The notes: generated by a model not told the origin, from the sequence alone. 18,288 bases of DNA from CADCWN01 sp039810045 (GCA_039810045.1 JBDHWF010000083.1:1-18288), one strand, 5' to 3'. Counted from the stretch's first letter, positions 1-7,119 are shown. Made by a program: numbers and translations.

Positions 1-81
1 GCCTTGGGCCTGGGTCGGGCGGGACGACGAACGTCGTGGCTGACTGGCCTGTGGGCCACGAAGTCCGCCTGCGCGGACTAG
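1..81 (+). CDS. tnpB: Probable TnpB C-terminus (partial, 5' end outside window)
   Basis: The first reading frame is open from base 1 to a TAG at 79-81 and ends with ALGLGRAGRR... followed by a variable tail. TnpB (RNA-guided nuclease of IS200/IS605 elements) commonly ends its zinc-finger/RuvC-III part with an 'NxAxNIL-LGL' motif and then a short, variable tail, so ALGLG fits as the residues just after that motif. The catalytic domains lie upstream of the window and cannot be checked. The assignment rests mainly on the element-end hairpin found 60 bases further on. An alternative is frame 3, open to 227, which reads QEARDFSPR across that hairpin; it runs past the apparent element end, so I prefer frame 1. 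Confidence 0.4.
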   Translation, partial: ALGLGRAGRRTSWLTGLWATKSACAD

Positions 82-170
82 GGGAGATCGGCAACGTTCT
101 GGGCGTGGTGGGTAGTCCGCAAGCGTGGCAACGGCAGGAAGCCCGCGACTTTAGTCCCCGGGCAACTCAC
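1..170 (+). mobile_element. Right end of an IS200/IS605-type insertion sequence with omegaRNA-like 3' region
   Basis: The stretch ends in an imperfect hairpin, GCCCG(141-145) c GAC ttta GTC cc CGGGC(159-163), followed by AACTCAC. A GC hairpin with a TTTA loop flanked by GACTTTAGTC, a few bases before a TCAC/TCAA-type end, is typical of IS200/IS605 right ends recognised by TnpA. A second perfect hairpin, AGTCCGC ctgc GCGGACT, lies at 62-79, and a second AGTCCGC copy at 114-120 could compete for the same GCGGACT arm. In characterised elements this region is transcribed as the 3' part of the guide RNA of TnpB, with the guide being the flanking host DNA. The left end and tnpA, if any, are outside the window. 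The exact end (about 170) is inferred. Confidence 0.55.
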
Positions 171-355
171 CCACAACGGCAATCCACATCTTGCCCGTTG
201 CCCCAATCGTCGCCCAGGCATAGATAGCTCAAGGTTGCCGCAGTGACCATCTGGCATTGCGAGACGTTGACCATAATAATGGCGTATCCTACGATCGATA
301 CAGCGATGCTGGCGCGTTGCTGACATGGTTGATGGCATAAGGATGGTGTGAGGCG
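171..355. other. Intergenic flank between IS end and moxR-type gene
   Basis: This 185-bp stretch sits between the apparent IS end and the ATPase start. I find no convincing gene: open stretches on either strand are short and cross into the neighbouring features. On the minus strand one frame reads AIYAWATIGATGKMWIAVV before entering the element, preceded closely by a TGA; it could be a remnant of a gene cut by the insertion, but it is too short to support. Confidence 0.3.
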
Positions 356-1372
356 ATGAGCGGGGCAGTAGCAATCAATACTGAAGGGACGATGCCAGTC
401 GATGAGTTTCGGCGGGTGGCAGTCGCGGTTGAAGACGAAGTTGGGAAGTTGATGGTCGGGCAGCAGGATACGCTGCGCGAAGTGCTGATCTGCCTGATCG
501 CGGGCGGTCACGCACTGCTGGAAGGGGTGCCGGGGCTCGGCAAGACGATGCTGATTCGCACGATTGCGGAGACGCTTGATCTGCAATTCAGCCGGATTCA
601 GTTTACCCCCGACCTGATGCCTGCGGATATTACGGGGACGAATATTTTGGCTGAGGGTGAGCGCGGGCAACGGGAGTTTCGCTTCCAGCCTGGGCCAATT
701 TTCGCCAATCTGGTGCTGGCTGACGAGATTAATCGCGCCACGCCGAAAACGCAATCGGCTTTGCTGGAAGCGATGCAAGAAGCCTCGGTAACGGTCGCGA
801 ATACAACCTATCAGTTGTCACCGCCGTTCTTTGTCCTGGCAACGCAAAACCCGTTGGAGATGGAAGGAACCTATCCGTTGCCCGAAGCGCAACTCGACCG
901 CTTTTTATTCAAGCTGATCGTGCGCTTTCCCACGGCGGCGGAATTGGGCGAGATTCTGGCGCGGACGACGACGACTGCGTTGCCGAAGGTGACGAAGGTG
1001 GCGAGTGGTGAGCAGGTGGTGCGGATGGCTGCGCTGGCCCGCGAAGTGCCGATCGCTTCGCACGTGCGCGATTATGTAGTGCGGTTGGTGTTGGCAACGC
1101 ACCCCGATAGTGCCACCGCGCCAGCAGCCGTGCGGAAATATGTGCGCTATGGCGCGAGTCCACGCGGGGCGCAGTCGATTGTGCTGGCCTCAAAGATCAG
1201 GGCGTTGCTCGAAGGCCGCCTGAATGTCGCTTTTGAGGATGTGCGGGCGTTGGCTGCGCCAGCCCTGCGGCATCGGATGGTGCTCAACTTTGAGGGCGAG
1301 GCCGAAGGGCTTTCGACCGATGAAATTGTGGATGAGGTGATCGCGAAGACTGGCGAGCGGGAGAAACGATAA
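356..1372 (+). CDS. MoxR-family AAA+ ATPase
   Basis: A 338-residue cytoplasmic AAA+ ATPase of the MoxR/RavA clade, thought to act as chaperone-like remodelling factors for metalloenzyme maturation or envelope-associated complexes. Visible motifs are Walker A GVPGLGKT (57-64), Walker B LVLADE (119-124), sensor-1 region LATQNP (161-166) and the clade motif PEAQLDRF (176-183), followed by the helical lid domain. Length is normal for the family. The ATG at 356 has an AAGGA about 13 bases upstream and a GAGG closer in; ATG 392 is an alternative start that would remove 12 residues. Family members usually lie next to DUF58 and transglutaminase-like genes; here the next gene is aroE and the upstream side is an IS end, so the usual partners are missing nearby. 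Confidence 0.93.
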   Translation: MSGAVAINTEGTMPVDEFRRVAVAVEDEVGKLMVGQQDTLREVLICLIAGGHALLEGVPGLGKTMLIRTIAETLDLQFSRIQFTPDLMPADITGTNILAEGERGQREFRFQPGPIFANLVLADEINRATPKTQSALLEAMQEASVTVANTTYQLSPPFFVLATQNPLEMEGTYPLPEAQLDRFLFKLIVRFPTAAELGEILARTTTTALPKVTKVASGEQVVRMAALAREVPIASHVRDYVVRLVLATHPDSATAPAAVRKYVRYGASPRGAQSIVLASKIRALLEGRLNVAFEDVRALAAPALRHRMVLNFEGEAEGLSTDEIVDEVIAKTGEREKR

Positions 1373-1429
1373 CGACGATCAGCCAGGGCAACCTGTGACC
1401 AGTGGTTGCAGAGTTGTTAGTAAGAATAG

Positions 1430-1472
1430 ATACTGCAATCGCTGTGCCTGAGCGGTGCAGCGATTGTCGTAT
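1430..1472. repeat. Inverted repeat upstream of aroE
   Basis: CAATCGCTG (1436-1444) and CAGCGATTG (1458-1466) are perfect reverse complements around a 13-base loop, and ATAC/GTAT (1430-1433, 1469-1472) extends the stem after a 2-base mismatch. It lies between the ATPase stop and the aroE start. No U-tract follows, so a classic Rho-independent terminator is unlikely; it could be a leader-RNA structure, an operator or a weak terminator. Confidence 0.5.
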
Positions 1473-1517
1473 CTGCGGGGGCAGCAGCAATCCTTCGTGG
1501 GAGAAAGCAGGGTAAGG

Positions 1518-2357
1518 ATGTCCAGTGGGGCGGGGATTCAGCGGCAGCTCTGTTTGATCGGGACGCCGATCGCCAAAAGTCTCTCGCCAGCGATGCACAA
1601 TGCCGCCTACGCTGCCCTGGACGTGGATGCGGTCTATGGACTTTGTGAAGTTGGCGCGGAGGGCTTAGCGGCGGCAGTCGCGGCCCTGCGTGGCGCAGAC
1701 TATCTCGGCGCGAATGTGACGATTCCGCACAAAGAAGCGGTGCTGGCCCTGCTGGATGAAATCTCGCCGCTGGCGCAGCGGGCGGGCGCGGTGAACACGA
1801 TTGTGAAAGCTGGCGATCGGCTGCGGGGCGAGAATACCGACATCGGCGGCTTTCTCTGGCCGCTGCAACAGCGCGAGGTGCCATTCGCCAACTGGCGGGT
1901 GTCGTTGCTGGGGGCGGGGGGAGCCGCCCGTGGGGTCGCTGTGGGACTGCTCGATGCTGGTGTCAGCCAACTGACGATCATCAATCGGACAACAGCACGG
2001 GCGGCGGTATTGGTCGAGGCGCTGGCTGATGCGCGGGTCAAGCTGCTGGCACTCGACGATCCGTGGGTGGGCGGCGCGTTGGCCGCCGCTGATCTGCTGG
2101 TGAACGCGATTCCACCGGGACCAACCCCATTGGATGAAACTTTGCTGGGCCGTTTGCCAGATCAGGCGCTGGTCTACGACCTGGCCTATCGGCGGACGCC
2201 ACTGCTTGACGCCGCGAGTGCGCGGGGCCTCGCCACGCTCGATGGGTTGCCGATGTTGGTGGAGCAAGGGGCGTTGGCGTTGGAGTGCTGGTTTGGGCAG
2301 GCCGCGCCGCGTGAGGTGATGTGGGCGGCAGCAGTGGCCGCCCGTGATCAGCAGTAA
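1518..2357 (+). CDS. aroE: Shikimate dehydrogenase
   Basis: NADP-dependent shikimate dehydrogenase, catalysing 3-dehydroshikimate to shikimate in chorismate synthesis; cytoplasmic. The N-terminal substrate domain has GTPIAKSLSPAMHN (15-28), catalytic lysine in NVTIPHKEA (K72), N93 in AVNTI and D108 in ENTDIGG. The Rossmann domain has GAGGAAR (132-138) and NRT (156-158), the latter typical of NADP preference, and the C-terminal EQGALALE (249-256) closes the active site. I start at ATG 1518, giving 279 residues; an upstream in-frame ATG at 1455 would add 21 residues unrelated to the family and would run through the inverted repeat. It is followed 29 bases later by the reductase gene and probably shares a transcript with it. 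Confidence 0.95.
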   Translation: MSSGAGIQRQLCLIGTPIAKSLSPAMHNAAYAALDVDAVYGLCEVGAEGLAAAVAALRGADYLGANVTIPHKEAVLALLDEISPLAQRAGAVNTIVKAGDRLRGENTDIGGFLWPLQQREVPFANWRVSLLGAGGAARGVAVGLLDAGVSQLTIINRTTARAAVLVEALADARVKLLALDDPWVGGALAAADLLVNAIPPGPTPLDETLLGRLPDQALVYDLAYRRTPLLDAASARGLATLDGLPMLVEQGALALECWFGQAAPREVMWAAAVAARDQQ

Positions 2358-2386
2358 TCTGCGTTCACTGCGAAGAGGAGTGATTC

Positions 2387-3145
2387 ATGCACCGGGTCTA
2401 TCCAGAGCCGCCTGTCGCCTATGCGCCAACGACGATCTACGATGATCTGGCTAGCGATCTGCCCGAGCCGCCTGCCCATCGGCCCTATGTATTGCTGAAT
2501 ATGGTGGCGAGTGTCGATGGCAAAGTGGCGATCAATGGCTCGGCAGCGGGAATTGGCAGCCGCACTGATCAGCGCCTGATGCGGGCGATTCGGGCGGCGA
2601 CCGACGCCGTATTGGTTGGGGCTGGCACATTCCGCGCCGATCTGGCTGACTCGACGATTGGCCGCAGGCGCGAGGCGCTGCGCGTGGCGCAGGGGCTACC
2701 ACCGCGTCCGCTCGCCGTCGTCTTGAGCAGGCAAGGCGATCTGCCGTTTGAGCGCGAAGACTTTGCTCAACCGCAGCCGTATCGGGTCTCGATTGTCGGC
2801 AGCGATACGCCCGCTGACCGCCGTGAAAAATTGGCCGCCTGGGGTCGCGTATTCGTCGCGCGGACCTCAGAGCCAGCGATCCCCTGGGTCTTGCAGACGT
2901 TGCGTGAAGATTGCGGCGTGCGGCATTTGCTGGTTGAAGGGGGGCCAGAGGTCAACGGGCACTTCCTGGTGGCGGATGCGATCGATGAGATTTGCTGGAC
3001 ACTTGCGCCAAAGTTGCTTGGCAGTGGGGGCGACCTCACGATGATCGCGGGGCCACCGTTGCCTCAGCCCGTACCTCTGACCTTACACACGGCGTATCTG
3101 CACGAGAGCGAGTTTTTCTTGCGCTATCGGGTGGTGCATGAGTAG
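2387..3145 (+). CDS. RibD C-terminal-type reductase (pyrimidine reductase / DHFR-fold)
   Basis: A 252-residue stand-alone RibD_C domain protein without the deaminase half of bifunctional RibD. Such proteins reduce the ribose side chain of the riboflavin precursor with NADPH, or act as DHFR-fold reductases on related substrates. Family motifs are visible: NMVASVDGKVA (38-48), a nucleotide-binding VLVGAGTFRAD (75-85), LLVEGGPEVN (181-190) and KLLGSGGD (209-216). Start ATG 2387 is fixed by GAGGAG ending 7 bases upstream. No other riboflavin gene is in the window, so flavin synthesis is a reasonable but unproven role. It ends six bases before the stop of the convergent DUF488 gene. Confidence 0.85.
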   Translation: MHRVYPEPPVAYAPTTIYDDLASDLPEPPAHRPYVLLNMVASVDGKVAINGSAAGIGSRTDQRLMRAIRAATDAVLVGAGTFRADLADSTIGRRREALRVAQGLPPRPLAVVLSRQGDLPFEREDFAQPQPYRVSIVGSDTPADRREKLAAWGRVFVARTSEPAIPWVLQTLREDCGVRHLLVEGGPEVNGHFLVADAIDEICWTLAPKLLGSGGDLTMIAGPPLPQPVPLTLHTAYLHESEFFLRYRVVHE

Positions 3146-3151
3146 TGGCGC

Positions 3152-3733
3152 TCAGTCGCTTGCATCCTGCTCGGCGGGCGTCATTGCGTCAGGGGCGGGA
3201 TAGGTGATGTGGAGGCCCTCGACGTGGGCGAAGGGAGTCAGCTTGTGTAGCTCAGTGCGGGTCAGGCTCCAGATCTCGTAGACCGCGACGCCGCGAATCG
3301 TGAGGGCGTCGGCGATCAGGGAGCGATGGCAGCGCCAGGGGACGGCCTCCGCGCACATGAGCGCGACCGGGCCAGCAGTGGTCAGTGCGGCTAATTCCTC
3401 TAGACCCTGGGCAAAAGCGGCGGTCTGCATATAGTCAGCATAGGCCCGGAAACTGGCATTGCGCCAGCCGTCGTTGGGCGATGCGGCAGCGGCGGCGGCG
3501 CGGCTATGGCGTCGCCCGCCGAGCAGTGGCAGGTGGGCGTAGGCAATCCCAGCTGCGGGCAATGCCCCCGTCAATGCTTCCTGGTTGAACTGCGGATTAT
3601 GGCGCGAGCGTGGGATTGTGCGTACGTCGACCAGCGTGGTGATGGCGTAATGCTGGAGCAAGCCGATCAACGCTGCTTGCGTCTGGGTTGAATGCCCGAT
3701 GGTGTAGACCTTGGTGTTCGCCCAGGCTCCCAC
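3152..3733 (-). CDS. DUF488 family protein
   Basis: A DUF488 domain protein of unknown biochemical function, cytoplasmic. Recognisable family motifs in order are VYTIGHST (9-16), DVRTIPRSRHNPQF (36-49), LGGRR (71-75), FRAYADYM (95-102) and LMCAEAVPWRCHR (125-137), which contains the two conserved cysteines (127 and 135). I start at GTG 3733, just ahead of the first motif, giving 193 residues. The frame is open much further upstream, but that extension is arginine- and serine-rich, unlike the family, and would overlap the divergent promoter region. The GTG has no good ribosome binding site; the only strong one (AAGGAG, 3794-3789) is placed seven bases ahead of an in-frame ATC at 3781, so the true start may be there. 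Confidence 0.85.
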   Translation of the reverse strand: MGAWANTKVYTIGHSTQTQAALIGLLQHYAITTLVDVRTIPRSRHNPQFNQEALTGALPAAGIAYAHLPLLGGRRHSRAAAAAASPNDGWRNASFRAYADYMQTAAFAQGLEELAALTTAGPVALMCAEAVPWRCHRSLIADALTIRGVAVYEIWSLTRTELHKLTPFAHVEGLHITYPAPDAMTPAEQDASD

Positions 3734-3829
3734 GGTCTTGTCTGGGCGGTGGTCTTCAGGTGCCGTAGTGCGTGAGGCGATGGAAGATCTCCTTCTCGCG
3801 TTTGTGCCTGCAGGAACAGTATATGTATC

Positions 3830-3858
3830 CTGACGGCGTAGACTGCCGCTAGTATAGT
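3830..3858 (+). promoter_or_regulatory. Candidate promoter for the DUF2945 gene
   Basis: CTGACG (3830-3835) and TATAGT (3853-3858) are separated by 17 bases, about 75 bases ahead of the DUF2945 start, resembling a sigma-70-type promoter (4/6 and 5/6 matches). On the opposite strand AGTATA gives TATACT, so the DUF488 gene may be transcribed divergently from the same segment. Confidence 0.4.
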
Positions 3859-3932
3859 GTAGGTCTACGCGATTGCATATTGGCGGAGGTGCTGTGCGGT
3901 TCCTCCGTAATTGCAGGGAGGAGGAGGCGACG

Positions 3933-4145
3933 ATGGCGATACAATTCAACGTTGGTGATCATGTGCAATGGAACTCTGAGGCGGGCCACGTCTCAGGGCG
4001 GATTATCAAGGTGCATACGCGCGACTTTGCCTACAAGGGCTACACCCACCACGCTACGCCTGATGACCCACAGTACGAAATCAAGAGCGATACGACGGAC
4101 CACATCGCCGCCCACAAAGGGTCGGCGTTGCACAAGATCGACTAG
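3933..4145 (+). CDS. DUF2945 (Tudor-like, hypervirulence-associated family) small protein
   Basis: A 70-residue protein matching the DUF2945 family, annotated elsewhere as hypervirulence-associated protein with a Tudor-like fold; function unknown. Visible signatures are FNVGDHVQWNSEAG near the N-terminus, GRIIKVHTRDF in the middle, DDPQYEIKSD, and the ending AAHKGSALHKI, which together span the whole domain. ATG 3933 is chosen because a strong purine-rich Shine-Dalgarno (GGGAGGAGGAGG) precedes it by five bases; the in-frame ATG at 3873 would add an unrelated 20-residue stretch. Single gene with its own candidate promoter and a palindromic terminator 30 bases after the stop. Small, soluble, probably a stress or nucleic-acid-associated protein by fold only (inference). 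Confidence 0.85.
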   Translation: MAIQFNVGDHVQWNSEAGHVSGRIIKVHTRDFAYKGYTHHATPDDPQYEIKSDTTDHIAAHKGSALHKID

Positions 4146-4176
4146 TAGGGCGGCAGCCTAGCGACGGGCGATCATC

Positions 4177-4214
4177 AGCAGTGCGCCCTCAGGAATTCCT
4201 GAGGGCGCACTGCT
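4177..4214. terminator. 38-bp perfect palindrome, probable bidirectional terminator
   Basis: The two 19-base arms, meeting at GGAA/TTCC between 4195 and 4196, are exact reverse complements. On the plus strand the stem is followed by TTTTG (4214-4218), fitting termination of the DUF2945 transcript. It lies 28 bases beyond the stop of the convergent L,D-transpeptidase gene, so it can also fold in that transcript, though with a poor U-tract. Confidence 0.8.
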
Positions 4215-4241
4215 TTTGTAGCCGTTGGAGGGCTGGCTGGC

Positions 4242-5588
4242 TCAGTAATGAATCCAGACCAGGATGCCGAGCGGCGCCCAATCGTAGAGGTAGGCCGCGA
4301 GATCGACCGGGATATTGACACAGCCGTGGCTGGTGGGCGTGCCCCACATATCGTCCCAGACGGCCCCATGGAGCGCGAAGCCACCATCGAGAAAATACAT
4401 GATGTAGGGGACGGCGGGCGTGTAGTAATAGTCGGGGTCGCTGGGGTCGCCCAACGTCATATCTTCAATCGGCACTTTGCGAAAGGTGTGGAAGATGCCC
4501 GTGGGGGTGCGCCAGCCCTCCTTGCCGCTGCGAATCAGCGTGCTGACTACGGGCAGATCGCCCTGATAGGCGGTTAGCCGTTGCTCACTCAGGTTCACTT
4601 CGATCCAGCGAATCCCCGCAAACAGGTCGGGCGAATAGGTTGGCACATTCTGCTGGGTGACTGGGGCTGTATTGATGCGGGCGACATTCGCGCCCTGGCG
4701 ACCCAGTGTGCCGATCCAGATCGTGTTGCCGTCGGGTGATTCGGGGTGGTATTCCAGGCGAGCGTGTTCGAAATATTGGGTCAGGTAGGTTTTGCCGTCA
4801 GTGGCGTTCAGTTCGTAAAATGGCTCGGAGAGGGGCAGACCAAAGAGACTGACACCGCCATTCTTCGCCCAGAAGTGCAGGAATCCTTCGGAGAGGGTAT
4901 GCCCGGTGGTGGGGAAGTAGGTGAAATCGTCGGTGTCGGGGCCGAATGCGCCAATGGCGAGGGGGGAGAGCCGCCGGAAGGCTGGTTCACCAGCGCGGGA
5001 GCCATCGAGGTCGACGGCCACGGTGGCGATACTGATCGGGCTATCGGTTCGTTCGAGGAACTCGCCTTTGGTCCAGCCCGTGCCAAACGGCCCGCTGACC
5101 TGGAACCACGGTTCGCCGTGGGCGTCGGGGATTGGGCCACCGACAACCATCGTTTGTTGCTGGGCGCGGAGGATGTTGACCTTATTCCAATCGACCCCTG
5201 GCCCGGTGCGGAGGTTGACCGAGGTGTTGGTGGCGGCATTACGCCCGACCATCAGGGCAGTGGCCCCACCACTGTTCGGGCGATATTGCAGCACCATGCG
5301 CTCGAAATATTGAGTTTGCAGGGTGCCATTGGACGACGTGATCACTTCGCTGATCGGCAGGCCAAAGATTTCGCGCCCGCCATTATCGCGCCAGTAGAAG
5401 AGGAACGGCTCGGCGAGGTGATGCCCAGTTTCCGCAAAATAGACGGCTTCGGGCGTTTGCGCCCACTCTGGCAGATCGCGGTTTGGTGGCCCCGCAGCAA
5501 CGGCCTGAGTCTCCAGACCGTAGGAAAGTAGCACGCCGATCAATAGACTGATCAGCGCAGATCGTACGACTACCCCACGTCGTCCCAC
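4242..5588 (-). CDS. Secreted L,D-transpeptidase (YkuD) with SH3-like domain and envelope repeats
   Basis: A 448-residue exported enzyme that would form 3-3 peptidoglycan cross-links or attach proteins to peptidoglycan. An N-terminal signal segment (ALISLLIGVLLSYG, 11-24, then QAVAA) is followed by repeat A (about 48-106), a bacterial SH3-like domain with VNLRTGPG (124-131), repeat B (about 225-283), and a YkuD domain (about 328-446) with H407 and the catalytic motif SHGCVN (420-425, C423). The repeats have the form FxxFW..GG...FGLP.SE...QYFE....Y.P and recur in the sortase of this window. GTG 5588 is chosen because AGGAG lies nine bases upstream and the signal peptide starts directly after; the frame remains open to an ATG at 5723 but that extension is not signal-like. 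Confidence 0.92.
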   Translation of the reverse strand: MGRRGVVVRSALISLLIGVLLSYGLETQAVAAGPPNRDLPEWAQTPEAVYFAETGHHLAEPFLFYWRDNGGREIFGLPISEVITSSNGTLQTQYFERMVLQYRPNSGGATALMVGRNAATNTSVNLRTGPGVDWNKVNILRAQQQTMVVGGPIPDAHGEPWFQVSGPFGTGWTKGEFLERTDSPISIATVAVDLDGSRAGEPAFRRLSPLAIGAFGPDTDDFTYFPTTGHTLSEGFLHFWAKNGGVSLFGLPLSEPFYELNATDGKTYLTQYFEHARLEYHPESPDGNTIWIGTLGRQGANVARINTAPVTQQNVPTYSPDLFAGIRWIEVNLSEQRLTAYQGDLPVVSTLIRSGKEGWRTPTGIFHTFRKVPIEDMTLGDPSDPDYYYTPAVPYIMYFLDGGFALHGAVWDDMWGTPTSHGCVNIPVDLAAYLYDWAPLGILVWIHY

Positions 5589-5638
5589 GCTGGTTGACTC
5601 CTCTCGCTTACCAACCCCGCACGCAGCCACTCCCCAGC

Positions 5639-5686
5639 TGTACGTACACTGTGAATGTATATTAGCAGGTGTGCAGAAAAATACAA
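5639..5686 (-). promoter_or_regulatory. Candidate promoter and palindrome upstream of the L,D-transpeptidase
   Basis: Reading the minus strand, TTGTAT (5686-5681) and TAATAT (5664-5659) are 16 bases apart and about 70 bases ahead of the GTG start. Just downstream is a perfect 10-base palindrome, TGTACGTACA (5639-5648), near the expected transcription start, where it could serve as an operator. Confidence 0.35.
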
Positions 5687-5860
5687 GAGGAGCGATGGGG
5701 AGATTTTCCGTGAATTGGCGCAACGTGGGGTGCGGGGGCGAGGTGCGTTGTCGACGGAATCGCTATCGCGGGGGCCTTGGCGATGACCAGTGGTGGAATC
5801 AATGCGAGGCGGCTACCATTGCCATGGAGTGTGCTGTGAGCGCGGGAAGGAGTGTGGCGC

Positions 5861-6310
5861 GTGACCATTATGCGTGGGCCAGATCCCTATGCGGCGGCGG
5901 AAGCGGCCCTGGCGCAGTTGCGTGCCCAGCGGGGGCGGCCCGCAGACTTTGCGGCGGCTCTCTGTGCGGCCCTTCACCAAACAGTGCCAACGTACAATTG
6001 GGTCGGCTACTATCAACTGGTCGGGCAGCGGCTGCGCTTGGCTGTCTGGGCCGGTGGCGCAGCACCCAAGCAACGGCTACTGGCGCGGCCCACAAGCAGC
6101 GCCCCAATCGTCACCAACGATCTGCCCAGGCCGCCCGCTAGTGCGCCTGCGAAGGCGCGGGCGATGGTGGTGGTGCCAAGCGGCGGAGATAGCGCGGTCA
6201 GTGGGGCGTTGCTGGTTGCCAGCGAGCATCGGGGCGCATTTGGGCCAGCCGATTTCGCCCTGTTGCAGCAGGCTGCCGACTGGCTCGGCACGCCTGACGC
6301 CGCGATCTAG
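5861..6310 (+). CDS. GAF-domain protein
   Basis: A 149-residue single-domain GAF protein. YNWVGYYQL (45-53) and the later segments AMVVVPSGG and SGALLVASEH (114-123), then AFGPADFALLQQAADWLG (126-143), match the strand-helix pattern at the start and end of GAF domains. It recalls the free-methionine-R-sulfoxide reductase subgroup through the NWVGYY motif, but there is only one cysteine (35), in the first helix, so that catalytic activity is unlikely; ligand sensing is more probable. GTG 5861 is chosen because AAGGAG (5847-5852) lies eight bases upstream; ATG 5870 is the alternative. No output domain is attached. Its TAG stop shares the sequence CTAG with the stop of the convergent glycosylase gene. 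Confidence 0.75.
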   Translation: MTIMRGPDPYAAAEAALAQLRAQRGRPADFAAALCAALHQTVPTYNWVGYYQLVGQRLRLAVWAGGAAPKQRLLARPTSSAPIVTNDLPRPPASAPAKARAMVVVPSGGDSAVSGALLVASEHRGAFGPADFALLQQAADWLGTPDAAI

Positions 6311-6927
6311 CCGAATGGTTGGGGTTGGGGCGGTGTGGTCAGGGCTTGCTGCGCCAGTTGCAGGTCGCTGAGGACGAGGGCTTTGGCGGCATCGAACGCT
6401 GGCCCTTGCAGGCGGAGGAGGTAGGCGGGATGATAGGTCGCCAGGGCGGGGATATTGGCGCTACTGGTGAACCACTGCCCGCGATTCGCCCCCATCGCAA
6501 AGCGCTTATCAATCAGCGCTTTGGCTGGCACATTGCCAAAGAGGATCAGGGCGGTCGGCGCGATCAGGGTCAATTCGGGCAAGAGCAGGGTCAGCCCTGC
6601 CTGAATCTCGTTGGCGCGTGGGGGTCGATTCCGTAGGCGGGTGCCTTTGCCGGGGTTTGTTGGGCGCAGCTTGACAATGTTGGTGACATAGACCTGCTGT
6701 CGATCAATCCCCGCTTCTTCAAGCAATTGGTTGAGCAGACGGCCTGCCTGCCCGATGAACGGGCGTTTGGCGCGGGCCTCATTTTCGCCCGGTGCTTCGC
6801 CGATTATCGTGAAGCGGGCATCAAGCAAGCCTTCGCCGTAGACCATTTCCGGGCCGAGTTGCTGGCCCGCCTGATCTTTCAATCGCTGCCAACGCTGCGT
6901 CTTTTCATCAAGATCAGCATCGCTCAT
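6307..6927 (-). CDS. Uracil-DNA glycosylase superfamily protein, family-4-like, lacking Fe-S cysteines
   Basis: A 206-residue protein of the uracil-DNA glycosylase superfamily, which removes uracil from DNA in base excision repair. Motif 1 is GEAPGENE (43-50), then PFIGQAGRLL (56-65), VYVTNIVKLRP (79-89) and motif 2 HPAYLLR (166-172), all in family-4 order. Classical family 4 enzymes hold a [4Fe-4S] cluster by four cysteines, including one in 'VKCRP' and one in the helix after it. Here these positions are leucine (87) and glycine-leucine, and the protein has no cysteine at all. Start ATG 6927 has AAAGGA seven bases upstream; the frame's longer extension to 7128 has no family similarity. Activity on uracil is plausible since motifs 1 and 2 are kept, but is inference. 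Confidence 0.85.
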   Translation of the reverse strand: MSDADLDEKTQRWQRLKDQAGQQLGPEMVYGEGLLDARFTIIGEAPGENEARAKRPFIGQAGRLLNQLLEEAGIDRQQVYVTNIVKLRPTNPGKGTRLRNRPPRANEIQAGLTLLLPELTLIAPTALILFGNVPAKALIDKRFAMGANRGQWFTSSANIPALATYHPAYLLRLQGPAFDAAKALVLSDLQLAQQALTTPPQPQPFG

Positions 6928-7089
6928 CGCTTGTCCTTTCGTGTGCCGCCCAGATCGCAGGGTAAAGATACCATTAGTTGTCCTGATTGGTGACTGAATG
7001 TCGGCAATACGGACATGAATAGGCTCGTAGTGGGCGACTCGGCCTGCGCTGGGGCGCTCGTGGGTAAGCCTGGACAGGCTGTTCGCTGA

Positions 7090-7119
7090 TTGACAGCGAT
7101 TGTAGAGGAACCTTAGACT
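7090..7119 (+). promoter_or_regulatory. Candidate promoter for the DUF402 operon
   Basis: A consensus TTGACA (7090-7095) is followed after 18 bases by TAGACT (7114-7119, 4/6 match to TATAAT). Transcription would begin near 7126, about 30 bases before the ATG at 7158 and just before an in-frame TTG at 7137. Confidence 0.4.

Noticed and set aside
3..227. Frame 3 open from 3 to 227 with QEARDFSPR, possible longer TnpB tail
   Set aside because: It runs through the terminal hairpin and past the apparent element end; frame 1 ends earlier and fits a TnpB tail at least as well. Neither is proven.
5861..6310. GAF protein as free-methionine-R-sulfoxide reductase
   Set aside because: Only one cysteine is present and it is not in the region of the catalytic cysteines.
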